DNA of 5,960 bases from QQUK01 sp913009765 (GTDB lineage Bacteria > Zixibacteria > MSB-5A5 > GN15 > FEB-12). Below are positions 1 through 5,842 of the stretch, one piece after another (positions within the stretch are counted from its first letter, which is position 1; each line of letters begins with the position of its first letter). Under the pieces are notes generated by a model. That model was not told the DNA's origin and made no database searches. It saw only the letters and a list, made by a program, of their open reading frames with translations. The stretch lies in assembly GCA_937900185.1 (NCBI GenBank), contig CALCCW010000237.1:1-5960 (forward strand), given 5' to 3'. A program made the position numbers and the translations under genes.

Positions 1-90
1 TGTGTGTATTTTTTTTTTTTTTTATTTATTTTTTTGTTTTTTCTTTTTGTTTTTTTATTTTTTCTTTTTGCTTTTTTTTTTTTTTTTTTT
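1..90. other. T-rich low-complexity run (sequencing artefact)
   Basis: This stretch is almost pure T with scattered single A, G, C bases and ends exactly where the P7 adapter begins. Illumina reads that run past the end of a library molecule typically give homopolymer A noise after the adapter, and its reverse complement is a T run before the adapter. It is therefore read-through noise assembled into the contig and not genomic DNA. An open frame that crosses it encodes a run of Phe and Leu and means nothing. Confidence 0.93.
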
Positions 91-156
91 CAAGCAGAAG
101 ACGGCATACGAGATATATCAGTGTGACTGGAGTTCAGACGTGTGCTCTTCCGATCT
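91..156. other. Illumina P7 / TruSeq index adapter, left end
   Basis: Positions 91-114 are the P7 flow-cell sequence (starts CAAGCAGAAGACGG). Positions 115-122 are an 8-base index (ATATCAGT), and 123-156 are the index-read/read-2 primer region ending CTCTTCCGATCT. As read in the i7 direction the index is ACTGATAT, which I recall as TruSeq index 25 (ACTGAT followed by AT). This is library DNA and the genomic insert starts at 157. The adapter contributes an in-frame ATG at 123 that falsely extends the transporter gene behind it. Confidence 0.98.
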
Positions 157-1112
157 GTGTTGGAGCCTTGGCACTTTATTTTACCGAATCAAAAATTGCC
201 TCAATTTCAATTCTAATTGTCGGGCTTGGTCTGATTTTGTGCGGACTATCTACATCGTTGCTGATGCTTGCCGGAGCAACGATACTCATGTCGTTTGGGT
301 TTCACTATTTTGAACCAACTAACTCATCACAATTATTACTCCTTGCTGAAAATAAAAAGCTTGGGAAAGTTCAAGGGAAATTGCAGTCGTATCAATCTAT
401 GGCTGGGCTTGTAGGTGCCGGACTTATTGTTATCCTTACTCTCTTTTTAGATTATCGAATGATATATTACATTGTCGGTGGAGTTGTATTTGTTATCGGA
501 GCATATCTAAGTTATGCGATGCCGTCGAATAGAGGAAAAGAAGAAAATAGAAAAATTCGCCTGAAAAAGAAATATTCTCTGTATTATATTCTTTCTTTTT
601 TAAGAGGCTGCCGCCGTCATATTTTTACGACATTTGCTATTTTCCTACTTGTGAAAAACCATCATCTTGATATTACAATAATTTCTATTTTGATGTTTGC
701 TAATTTTTTTATAACAATTTTTACTTCTCGGATTATAGGATATCTCTCTGACAAATTTGGTGAAAAACTAATATTGGTTGGCAGTTCTTTCCTGTTGGTC
801 TTTATTTTTTGCGGGTACGCCTATGTCAGTTACCTTCCGCTGTTAATGTTTATATATGTGATTGACAATATTTTATTCGGTTCATCATTGGCACTCAAAT
901 CGTACTTACGAAAAATAGCACCGACTGAAGATGTAACCGGATGTCTTTCATTTGGCATGACAGCCAATCATATTACTGCAGTAATTATTCCTATTGTCGG
1001 TGGAATTCTCTGGATTAAATTTGGCTTTGAAACAACATTTTTATCTGGGGCAGGAATCGTGTTTGTCGATATGCTATTCTCTCTTAATATTCCTAAATTA
1101 CCTGTTCAATAA
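157..1112 (+). CDS. MFS transporter, 5'-truncated by the contig end
   Basis: This is an integral inner-membrane carrier of the major facilitator superfamily; the substrate cannot be told. The genuine reading frame enters at 157-158 as a partial codon, with the first full codon at 159, and ends in TAA. About 317 residues remain. I count ten hydrophobic segments. Two come early, then a pair around MAGLVGAGLIVILTLFL and MIYYIVGGVVFVIGAYLS. A basic central loop (KEENRKIRLKKK) follows, then six C-terminal helices. This matches TM3-TM12 of a 12-helix MFS protein, so roughly the first 80-100 residues are missing. The loop RIIGYLSDKFGEK after TM8 is an MFS motif-A-like sequence, at the expected place in the C-terminal half. 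The phrases RGCRRHIFTTFAIFLLV and YVIDNILFGSSLALKSYLRKIA resemble a family of uncharacterised MFS proteins I recall. An apparent ATG at 123 and its first 12 residues (MTGVQTCALPIC) come from adapter and must be removed. Confidence 0.88.
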
Positions 1113-1221
1113 AAATACAATTTTTTTTTATCATAAAAAATTATTAGGTCTGTTTTAATTTCTATATATATTAGTCTGGTTAAGATTGTTGTAAAATTAA
1201 AATAGAGGTTTAAAAAGACAG

Positions 1222-1725
1222 ATGTATTTTAAATATATAAAGAGTGATAGTGTAGAAGTGCGAAATTCCAGAATTCAGGGTAAGGGAGTTTTTGCAATTA
1301 AAAGAATTAAAAAAGGTCAGCGTATTCTCGAGTATATTGGCGAAAGAATTTCACCGGATGAAGAAACACTGCGATATGATGATGAAAGTATGGAGAGACA
1401 TCACACATTCTTATTTGCTGTAGATGAACATACTACTATTGATGCCGGACGAATAGGTAATGATGCAAAGTATATAAATCATTCCTGCGATCCAAACTGC
1501 GAAGCAGTTGATGAAGAAGGTCGGATTTTTGTTGAAGCGATTAAAAATATTCAGCCCGGTACAGAACTTTTTTATGATTATGCTTTTGAACAGGAAGAAC
1601 CCCTCACACAAGAGCTGATTGATATGTATCCCTGTTACTGTGGAACCAAAAAATGCCGCGGGACTATTTTAAAAGTCAAAAAGAAACGTAAACCTAAGAA
1701 AAAAACTGCTAAAAAAAGAAAATAA
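1222..1725 (+). CDS. SET-domain protein lysine methyltransferase with basic tail
   Basis: The product is a 167-residue SET-domain protein, a family that transfers methyl from S-adenosylmethionine to protein lysines. Motifs appear in the family order. GKGVFA at 20-25 is the N-terminal SAM-binding signature, and INHSCDPNC at 85-93 is the canonical core. ELFYDYAFE at 115-123 carries the catalytic tyrosine region. The post-SET cysteines C138, C140 and C145 (CxCx4C) would bind zinc together with C89. Residues 151-167 form a tail with 13 Lys/Arg out of 17, like histone-H1-type or nucleoid-binding tails. It may bind nucleic acid or be a self-methylation target (inference). AGAGG at 1204-1208 lies 13 bases before the ATG, rather far for a Shine-Dalgarno. 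The gene stops 4 bp before the flavoprotein gene, so the two are probably one transcript. The substrate is unknown; ribosomal or nucleoid proteins are possibilities. Confidence 0.93.
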   Translation: MYFKYIKSDSVEVRNSRIQGKGVFAIKRIKKGQRILEYIGERISPDEETLRYDDESMERHHTFLFAVDEHTTIDAGRIGNDAKYINHSCDPNCEAVDEEGRIFVEAIKNIQPGTELFYDYAFEQEEPLTQELIDMYPCYCGTKKCRGTILKVKKKRKPKKKTAKKRK

Positions 1726-1729
1726 TCTT

Positions 1730-2947
1730 TTGTCACACAGCTCTCTTGCCATAATCGGAGGCGGTGCCGCCGGTATTTTTGCCGCGATACAAGCTGCTGG
1801 AAATAAACGGTGTTCAAGTATTTCTGTTTTTGAGGCAAGCTCAAGTTCCTTACAAAAAGTAAAAATCTCCGGAGGGGGCAGATGTAATGTTACTCACAGC
1901 TGTTTTGAGCCGCAAACACTCATACAAAATTATCCCAGAGGAAAACAGTTCCTTAGAAGATGTTTTTATCAATTTCAACCTCAAGATACTGTAAACTTCT
2001 TTCTCAAAAGAAATGTAAAACTAAAAGCAGAACCTGACGGGCGGATGTTTCCAATCTCGGACTCATCACAAACAATCATTGATTGTTTTTTAAGTGAAAT
2101 AAATAAAAATAATATTACTATTAAATTTAACAGCCGAGTAAAAGAAATTACGAAACAACAAAACTTTTTTGAACTTATTGATAATAACAATATAACTCAT
2201 AATTTTGATACTGTTTTGTTAGCAACCGGTTCATCAAAAAGCGGATACAAACTTGCCAAATCTCTTGGGCATACGATAATCGAAACGGTTCCGTCGTTGT
2301 TTACATTCAATATTTTAGATGAACGCTTAGATAATCTTTCCGGGGTGTCGTGTCAAAATATTACTGCAACTCTTGTGCTTGGGAAAAAGAAATTTCAACA
2401 GTCAGGACCTATAGTGATAACTCATTGGGGATTAAGCGGACCTGCTATTTTAAAGCTTTCGGCATTTGCTGCAAGAGAACTGTACGAAAATGATTATCAG
2501 GCAGATTTAAAAATAAATTTTGCACCAAATTTAAATCAAGATGAAATATTACGATTGCTCAATAAAACAAAAACAGAACATAGTCATAAAAATATTTGTA
2601 CACTTCATCCTTTTGATTTTACAAAATCTCTTTGGAAAAATATTATCCAATATCTTCACATTGCATCTGATACTGTTTGGGGAGAACTTTCTAAAAAAGA
2701 GATTAATAAAATATCAGAACAGATACAAAACAGCATCTTTCATATAGAGGGAAAAGGAGTATTCAAAGATGAATTTGTGACCTGCGGCGGGGTTTCTTTG
2801 AAAGAAATTGATTCAAACAGTATGCAAAGTAAAATCTGTGAGAATCTTTATTTTGCCGGAGAGATTATAGACATCGACGGTATCACCGGCGGGTTCAATT
2901 TTCAAGCGGCATGGACAACCGGTTATATCGCCGGAAAATCAGTCTGA
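1730..2947 (+). CDS. HI0933/BaiN-family NAD(P)/FAD-dependent oxidoreductase
   Basis: This is a 405-residue soluble flavoprotein of the HI0933-like family (YhiN/BaiN relatives), complete at the usual family length. Residues 8-15 (IIGGGAAG) are the dinucleotide-binding Rossmann loop for the FAD ADP moiety. KISGGGRCNVTHS at 45-57 is the family hallmark. GRMFPISDSSQTI at 104-116, LLATGSSKSGYKLAKSLGH at 163-181 and THWGLSGPAILKLS at 231-244 are further family blocks. The C-terminal block (about 350-403) runs VTCGGVSLKEID, SMQSKI, LYFAGEIIDIDGITGGFN and closes the FAD site. Family members are redox flavoenzymes; most have no assigned physiological substrate, and BaiN itself acts in gut bile-acid dehydroxylation. 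I infer no specific substrate. The start is TTG at 1730, chosen because the Rossmann strand begins at residue 6 and no ATG precedes it. The gene follows the SET stop by 4 bp, which indicates co-transcription. I see no convincing terminator downstream. Confidence 0.94.
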   Translation: MSHSSLAIIGGGAAGIFAAIQAAGNKRCSSISVFEASSSSLQKVKISGGGRCNVTHSCFEPQTLIQNYPRGKQFLRRCFYQFQPQDTVNFFLKRNVKLKAEPDGRMFPISDSSQTIIDCFLSEINKNNITIKFNSRVKEITKQQNFFELIDNNNITHNFDTVLLATGSSKSGYKLAKSLGHTIIETVPSLFTFNILDERLDNLSGVSCQNITATLVLGKKKFQQSGPIVITHWGLSGPAILKLSAFAARELYENDYQADLKINFAPNLNQDEILRLLNKTKTEHSHKNICTLHPFDFTKSLWKNIIQYLHIASDTVWGELSKKEINKISEQIQNSIFHIEGKGVFKDEFVTCGGVSLKEIDSNSMQSKICENLYFAGEIIDIDGITGGFNFQAAWTTGYIAGKSV

Positions 2948-3126
2948 TTTAAAAGTTATATCCAACTGAATTTTCTTGGGATAAGCTAAAAAGCAAAATA
3001 TACAAAAAAGAAATAAACACATCTCTCTAAGCTCAAGAGGTAAAGGCAGATAGCTTTTGGCTTTGCTTTTCCTGCTGATATTTATGTAATACAAAATTCA
3101 TTCTCATTTCTCTTGCCATTTTTCAA

Positions 3127-3154
3127 TTGATTTTGTACCATTACGACCTATAAG
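3127..3154 (+). promoter_or_regulatory. Predicted sigma-70-like promoter of the lipoprotein gene
   Basis: TTGATT at 3127-3132 (4/6 to TTGACA) and TATAAG at 3149-3154 (5/6 to TATAAT) are separated by 16 bp. Transcription would start near 3161, giving a leader of about 30 bases before the lipoprotein start. Such matches arise by chance in AT-rich DNA, but position and spacing suit a gene that has no close upstream partner. Confidence 0.5.
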
Positions 3155-3179
3155 AAATTGATTGAAATTTAGATAAAAT

Positions 3180-3184
3180 AAGGA
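3180..3184 (+). promoter_or_regulatory. Shine-Dalgarno AAGGA that favours the second ATG
   Basis: AAGGA lies 4 bases before the ATG at 3189 and 7 bases before the ATG at 3192. The two start codons are adjacent and in frame. The 7-base spacing is the normal one, so the start at 3192 is preferred. The choice changes the protein by a single Met. Confidence 0.6.
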
Positions 3185-3191
3185 ATGTATG

Positions 3192-3839
3192 ATGAAATCA
3201 TTTTTAAAACTTGTTGTAATTACAGCATCAATCGCAATGATTGTTGTCTCTTGTGGTAAAAAAGCTGATGATTCAGCATCTAAAACTAATACAAATACCA
3301 CATCAGATATCGAAGGTAATTTTTCTTTAGAATCGTCTGGAGTTGCATTTACTCTGGGTGGCAAAGCTGTTTCTTTAGCAGGAGTAACATTTACTCCGGC
3401 ATCTGAATGGATAGATTTTGGTCCATCGGGAATGCGTAAAGCCAGCTATGCATTTAATGGCATTGAGGGCGAAGCAGATTCAGCAACTGTTACAGTGTTT
3501 TATTTTGGTGCCAGCGGAGGCGGTACTATTGAAGCAAATCTTGACAGATGGGTCGGTCAAATGAGTCCTGCTGAGGGAGCCGACTCAACTAATACTGAAC
3601 AAAGAGGAACCATGACTGTCGATGGTATGAAAGTTCATTTTATTAAAGTAAACGGTTCATATAATGCCGGCGGTATGATGTCGGGTGCGACAGTTAAAAA
3701 AGAAAATTACACAATGATCGGAGCAGTTTTAGAAGCTCCTGAAGGTAATATCTTTTTCAAATTAACCGGTCCGACCAAAACAGCTAATGCTATGGGCGAA
3801 GCTCTGGTTGGTATGTTTGAAGCTGCAAAGAAAATTTAA
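3192..3839 (+). CDS. Conserved lipoprotein of unknown function
   Basis: This is a 215-residue predicted lipoprotein. The N-terminus has a short basic start (MKSFLK), a hydrophobic stretch and a lipobox VVSC at 18-21. Signal peptidase II would cleave before C21, and the protein would sit lipid-anchored on the periplasmic side. A polar linker rich in Ser/Thr/Asn/Asp (about 24-40) leads to a globular domain. That domain contains FTPASEWIDFGPSGMRKASY (about 67-86), VTVFYFGASGGG (100-111) and NLDRWVGQM (116-124), followed by VDGMKVHFI (from 143). I recall this pattern (MRKA, VFYFG, glycine run, N-x-x-RW-x-GQ) from a widespread uncharacterised bacterial family, but I know no function for it. The only cysteine is the lipidated one. 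The gene has its own predicted promoter, Shine-Dalgarno and terminator, so it is probably monocistronic. An ATG one codon upstream (3189) is the alternative start. Confidence 0.88.
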   Translation: MKSFLKLVVITASIAMIVVSCGKKADDSASKTNTNTTSDIEGNFSLESSGVAFTLGGKAVSLAGVTFTPASEWIDFGPSGMRKASYAFNGIEGEADSATVTVFYFGASGGGTIEANLDRWVGQMSPAEGADSTNTEQRGTMTVDGMKVHFIKVNGSYNAGGMMSGATVKKENYTMIGAVLEAPEGNIFFKLTGPTKTANAMGEALVGMFEAAKKI

Positions 3840-3851
3840 GTAATATCTCAT

Positions 3852-3872
3852 TCGAAATCTTCACGGTTTCGA
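3852..3872 (+). other. Hairpin after the lipoprotein stop codon
   Basis: TCGAAATC (3852-3859) pairs with GGTTTCGA (3865-3872) in eight pairs including one G-U wobble, around a 5-base loop (TTCAC). It starts 13 bases after the stop codon. No T-tract follows, so it is not itself an intrinsic terminator. It could stabilise the 3' end of the lipoprotein message ahead of the terminator at 3890, which is inference. Confidence 0.45.
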
Positions 3873-3889
3873 CAAATAAAATATATATT

Positions 3890-3920
3890 AGCGGAACTCT
3901 TTTTTGGTTCCGTTTTTTTT
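3890..3920 (+). terminator. Intrinsic terminator of the lipoprotein gene
   Basis: CGGAAC (3892-3897) pairs with GTTCCG (3907-3912) around a 9-base T-rich loop. The stem can extend to 8 pairs with G3891-T3913 and A3890-T3914. Eight T bases follow at 3913-3920. Stem plus T-tract on the plus strand, 50 bases after the lipoprotein stop, is a textbook rho-independent terminator. Confidence 0.85.
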
Positions 3921-4030
3921 ACGTATATTAAAAACCGATCGATGGGTAGAAGCCAATATAGTCAAGATATAATTTTCGGTTCAGGCAAGTCTGAACTTTA
4001 ACAGATAGAAGTAAAAAACCAACCTAACAT

Positions 4031-4059
4031 AAAAAAAGCGGAGTCAAAAGTGACTCCGC
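4031..4059 (-). terminator. Intrinsic terminator of the minus-strand methyltransferase gene
   Basis: GCGGAGTCA (4038-4046) pairs perfectly with TGACTCCGC (4051-4059) over 9 bp around the loop AAAG. On the minus strand the stem is followed by seven T, the complement of A4031-A4037. No T-tract follows it on the plus strand, so it works in the minus direction. It lies about 65 bases beyond the methyltransferase stop. It faces the plus-strand terminator at 3890-3920, and the two separate convergent transcripts. The 3921-4030 interval between them has no gene, only a weak 6-bp hairpin (GTTCAG 3979-3984 with CTGAAC 3991-3996). Confidence 0.88.
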
Positions 4060-4123
4060 CAGACAAAAAAAGTAATGCATGTGTGTATTTATAAAAAATA
4101 TATAATAAGTATGAAAATTCGTT

Positions 4124-4885
4124 CTAAATTTTTTGTATCAGTACTATCGGGCGAATAACATTATCATTGTTCTCAATCGGATGATTAAAATTCCATTCTT
4201 TCCACCATCCGATGAATTCAAAATCATCTCTACTTTTAATAAATTGTAAAAACTGTTCGGGTAAAATTGCTTTATTTCGTTCAATCATATCAAATTGTTT
4301 GTGCCGTCCCCTATCATTTATTTTGATTGTCCAAACTTCTTCATACATCTGCTCTTTTTTATCCAGTAGTTTTATCTTAAATTCAGACTCAACTTTGATA
4401 CCGTCTTTTTCAATTATGAATTTGTTATTATCATTATGAACCAGTGGGTCGCCAAACTGAATACACCAATCAAGAAAATATAATCCGTCTTTGTTCAAAA
4501 GTCTGCTCATAGAATCAAAATGAGAAGTTATTTCATCATAGTTGTTCAAATAGAGCGAACCCAACATGACAAAAGCGAAATCTTGTTTGACCGGATAAGT
4601 AAACTCAATCATATTTGCTTCATGAAGTTTTATTTTTTGAGGTAAATCTTTCCATTGGTATGCTGCATAATCAAGCATATTACGGTTTAAATCAAGACCG
4701 TGGTAGCTGTATCCTAAATTAGTTAACATGCCAGCATGAGGTGCATTGCCGCAGCCTATTTCAAAGATATTATGAACTTCATTCTTTGAAAAACGCTTTA
4801 TACATTCATGGAGAAACAGAGTTTCTTTTTCGATATTTCGAAACGAAAAAGCTGTTTCATAATATTCGGGATAATCATACAGCAT
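4124..4885 (-). CDS. Class I SAM-dependent methyltransferase
   Basis: This is a 253-residue soluble methyltransferase of the Rossmann-fold class I type. IFEIGCGNAPHAG (about 40-52) is motif I, the glycine-rich SAM loop. GLDLN (63-67) ends the second strand with D65, the acidic residue expected to bind the SAM ribose. An MLGSLYLNNYDEI segment (about 107-119) and a LLNKDGLYFLDW segment (about 129-140) fit motifs IV to VI. The C-terminal half (KVESEFKIKLL, EEVWTIKIN, FEFIGWWKEWNF) looks like a strand-rich insertion that probably shapes the acceptor site. The substrate is not evident. The start at 4885 is chosen because MLYDYPEYYETAFSFR is the typical N-terminus I recall for such proteins and AAGGAAGG lies 11 bases before it. 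An in-frame ATG at 4915 would add ten residues (MNKTRKVHKL) but lacks a well-placed ribosome site. The gene is alone on its strand, with its own terminator, and is divergent from the sigma factor gene. Confidence 0.87.
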   Translation of the reverse strand: MLYDYPEYYETAFSFRNIEKETLFLHECIKRFSKNEVHNIFEIGCGNAPHAGMLTNLGYSYHGLDLNRNMLDYAAYQWKDLPQKIKLHEANMIEFTYPVKQDFAFVMLGSLYLNNYDEITSHFDSMSRLLNKDGLYFLDWCIQFGDPLVHNDNNKFIIEKDGIKVESEFKIKLLDKKEQMYEEVWTIKINDRGRHKQFDMIERNKAILPEQFLQFIKSRDDFEFIGWWKEWNFNHPIENNDNVIRPIVLIQKI

Positions 4886-4896
4886 TAATTTGTGTA

Positions 4897-4904
4897 CCTT
4901 CCTT
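4897..4904 (-). promoter_or_regulatory. Shine-Dalgarno-like AAGGAAGG deciding the methyltransferase start
   Basis: Read on the minus strand, AAGGAAGG runs 4904 to 4897 and is followed by 11 bases and then ATG at 4885. It falls inside the longer alternative frame starting at 4915, where it would encode part of TRKV. Its presence supports the shorter protein; the spacing is slightly long. Confidence 0.5.
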
Positions 4905-5037
4905 GTCTTATTCATTCTAACGACAGTTTTTTATCCTGCTCAAGTAAATGAGAACTGTTTGATGTCTGATTGTATAAATCTGTATGAATATTGAAATAAG
5001 TATAGGGAATTACCCATGTTGATTTTTCTAAGACAGT

Positions 5038-5082
5038 AAAAATCGTATAGAAACTGCTCACAATATTGGAAAAATCCTATAG
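5038..5082. repeat. Two near-identical 13-mers spaced 32 bp apart
   Basis: AAAAATCGTATAG at 5038-5050 and AAAAATCCTATAG at 5070-5082 differ at one base, and their starts are 32 bp apart, close to three helical turns. They lie about 85-130 bp upstream of the predicted sigma-gene -35 box. Same-face spacing is what tandem operators for one regulator show, but a chance match in AT-rich DNA cannot be excluded. Confidence 0.4.
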
Positions 5083-5165
5083 TACGTTATTTTAGAGGGT
5101 ACAAATAAGCTAAAAAGTCTAAAAGACCTATTTTTAAAGCTAAAATTGCGGAGTAGAGTTTTCAC

Positions 5166-5194
5166 TTGAATCAATAGAAGAGCTGTCGTATTAT
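5166..5194 (+). promoter_or_regulatory. Predicted sigma-70-like promoter of the ECF sigma gene
   Basis: TTGAAT at 5166-5171 (4/6) and TATTAT at 5189-5194 (5/6) have the ideal 17-bp spacer. Transcription would begin near 5201, leaving a leader of about 53 bases before the TTG start at 5254. A start near 5201 also makes the in-frame CTG at 5200 unlikely as a translation start. The match is to a housekeeping-type promoter, so autoregulation by the ECF factor is not shown. Confidence 0.5.
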
Positions 5195-5253
5195 ATATTC
5201 TGACTGAAACTGTAAGAAAGAAAGAGCGTATAGATATTAAAGAGAAACAACAA

Positions 5254-5820
5254 TTGCGCGAACAAGAAATGAAATTGATAGCAGAGGCGTTAGGCGGCTC
5301 CCAGAAGGCATATCGGGTGTTGACAGAAAAACACCAAGTATCGGTCTATCACATAATATATAAGATAGTTCGAGACAAAGAGACTGCTCATGATTTGGTA
5401 CAGGAGACGTTTATGAAAGCATTTTCTTCATTAGCCGGATATCGCTCTGAATACAGATTTTCGACATGGCTGTATAAAATTGCCGCCAATGCATCTATTG
5501 ACTTTTTGCGTAAAAAGAAAATAAATGCCCTTTCTTTAGATCAAAAAATAGAAACCAAAGACGGGTCAGTCGGATTTGAAGTTCCTGACTATTCTTACCA
5601 CCCCGGACAGGATTTAGAGCGAAAAGAGACAAGATTCAGCATAGAAGAGGCAATTCAGGCTCTGCCTGATAAATATAGAGAAGTTATCATTTATAGGCAT
5701 AAAGATGATAAATCATATGACGAAATAGCCGATTTATTAGATATACCTGTCGGGACCGTTAAAGCTCGAATTTTTCGTGCCAGAGAGTTATTGAAAAAGA
5801 AACTTAAGTCGATTACATGA
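5254..5820 (+). CDS. ECF-type RNA polymerase sigma factor (sigma-70 family)
   Basis: This is a 188-residue extracytoplasmic-function sigma factor, which directs RNA polymerase to a specific regulon, often in response to envelope or other stress. Region 2 spans about 17-88. DLVQETFMKAF (47-57) is the core-binding region 2.2, and FSTWLYKIAANASIDFLRK (69-87) is the -10-recognition region 2.4. A variable linker (about 89-128) follows. Region 4 (about 129-185) contains ALPDKYREVI and the helix-turn-helix SYDEIADLLDIPVGTVKARIFRA for -35 recognition. Regions 1 and 3 are absent, as expected for ECF proteins, and the length is normal. The frame stays open upstream to 5170. TTG at 5254 is chosen because it gives the usual short N-terminus and has AAAGAG at 5239-5244, nine bases upstream. 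ATG at 5269 is the alternative, five residues shorter. The target regulon is unknown. A truncated gene for a secreted or membrane protein follows after 22 bp and could encode its anti-sigma factor or another partner. Confidence 0.92.
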   Translation: MREQEMKLIAEALGGSQKAYRVLTEKHQVSVYHIIYKIVRDKETAHDLVQETFMKAFSSLAGYRSEYRFSTWLYKIAANASIDFLRKKKINALSLDQKIETKDGSVGFEVPDYSYHPGQDLERKETRFSIEEAIQALPDKYREVIIYRHKDDKSYDEIADLLDIPVGTVKARIFRARELLKKKLKSIT

Positions 5821-5832
5821 TGAGAACATAGT

Positions 5833-5837
5833 AAGGA
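5833..5837 (+). promoter_or_regulatory. Shine-Dalgarno AAGGA of the truncated last gene
   Basis: AAGGA stands 5 bases before the ATG at 5843 and 12 bases after the sigma factor stop. It is the main reason for accepting the short downstream frame as a real gene start. Confidence 0.6.
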
Positions 5838-5842
5838 ATATC

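Larger units (their letters stand above)
4886..5253. other. Divergent intergenic region, methyltransferase / sigma factor
   Basis: These 368 bases separate two genes transcribed away from each other, so both promoters should be here. On the plus strand I see a promoter candidate at 5166-5194 for the sigma gene and a near-perfect 13-base direct repeat at 5038-5082. On the minus strand I see the Shine-Dalgarno-like site at 4897-4904 but no promoter pair I would defend. A 4-bp dyad GTCT-AAA-AGAC (5117-5127) is too small to claim. I find no small coding gene or RNA gene. Confidence 0.6.

Noticed and set aside
2..313. Open frame of 103 codons on the plus strand at the left end.
   Set aside because: It is made of the T-rich noise run and adapter, then an out-of-frame reading of the transporter gene.
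1119..1142. A/T-only dyad (AATTTTTT with AAAAAATT) after the transporter stop, possibly a terminator.
   Set aside because: It has no G-C pairs in the stem and no clear T-tract beyond it, so it would be unstable as a terminator.
1411..2747. Several 66-69-codon frames antisense to or out of frame with the SET and flavoprotein genes.
   Set aside because: They overlap genes with strong motifs throughout, and none has a ribosome site or a recognisable protein character.
2988..3070. Inverted repeat AAAAGCAAA / TTTGCTTTT in the gap after the flavoprotein gene.
   Set aside because: It is short, AT-rich and separated by about 65 bases; it is not convincing as a terminator or regulatory structure.
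3104..3364. Minus-strand open frame of 86 codons overlapping the lipoprotein gene start.
   Set aside because: It lies antisense to a lipoprotein with clear signal peptide, promoter and ribosome site, and has no recognisable domain.
4212..4439. Plus-strand 75-codon frame inside the methyltransferase gene.
   Set aside because: It is antisense to a complete methyltransferase with SAM motifs, and its Ser/Leu-rich sequence is typical of a shadow frame.
2981..5117. Identical 13-mer ATAAGCTAAAAAG at 2981-2993 and 5105-5117.
   Set aside because: In AT-rich DNA of this length a shared AT-rich 13-mer is expected by chance, and the surroundings do not match.
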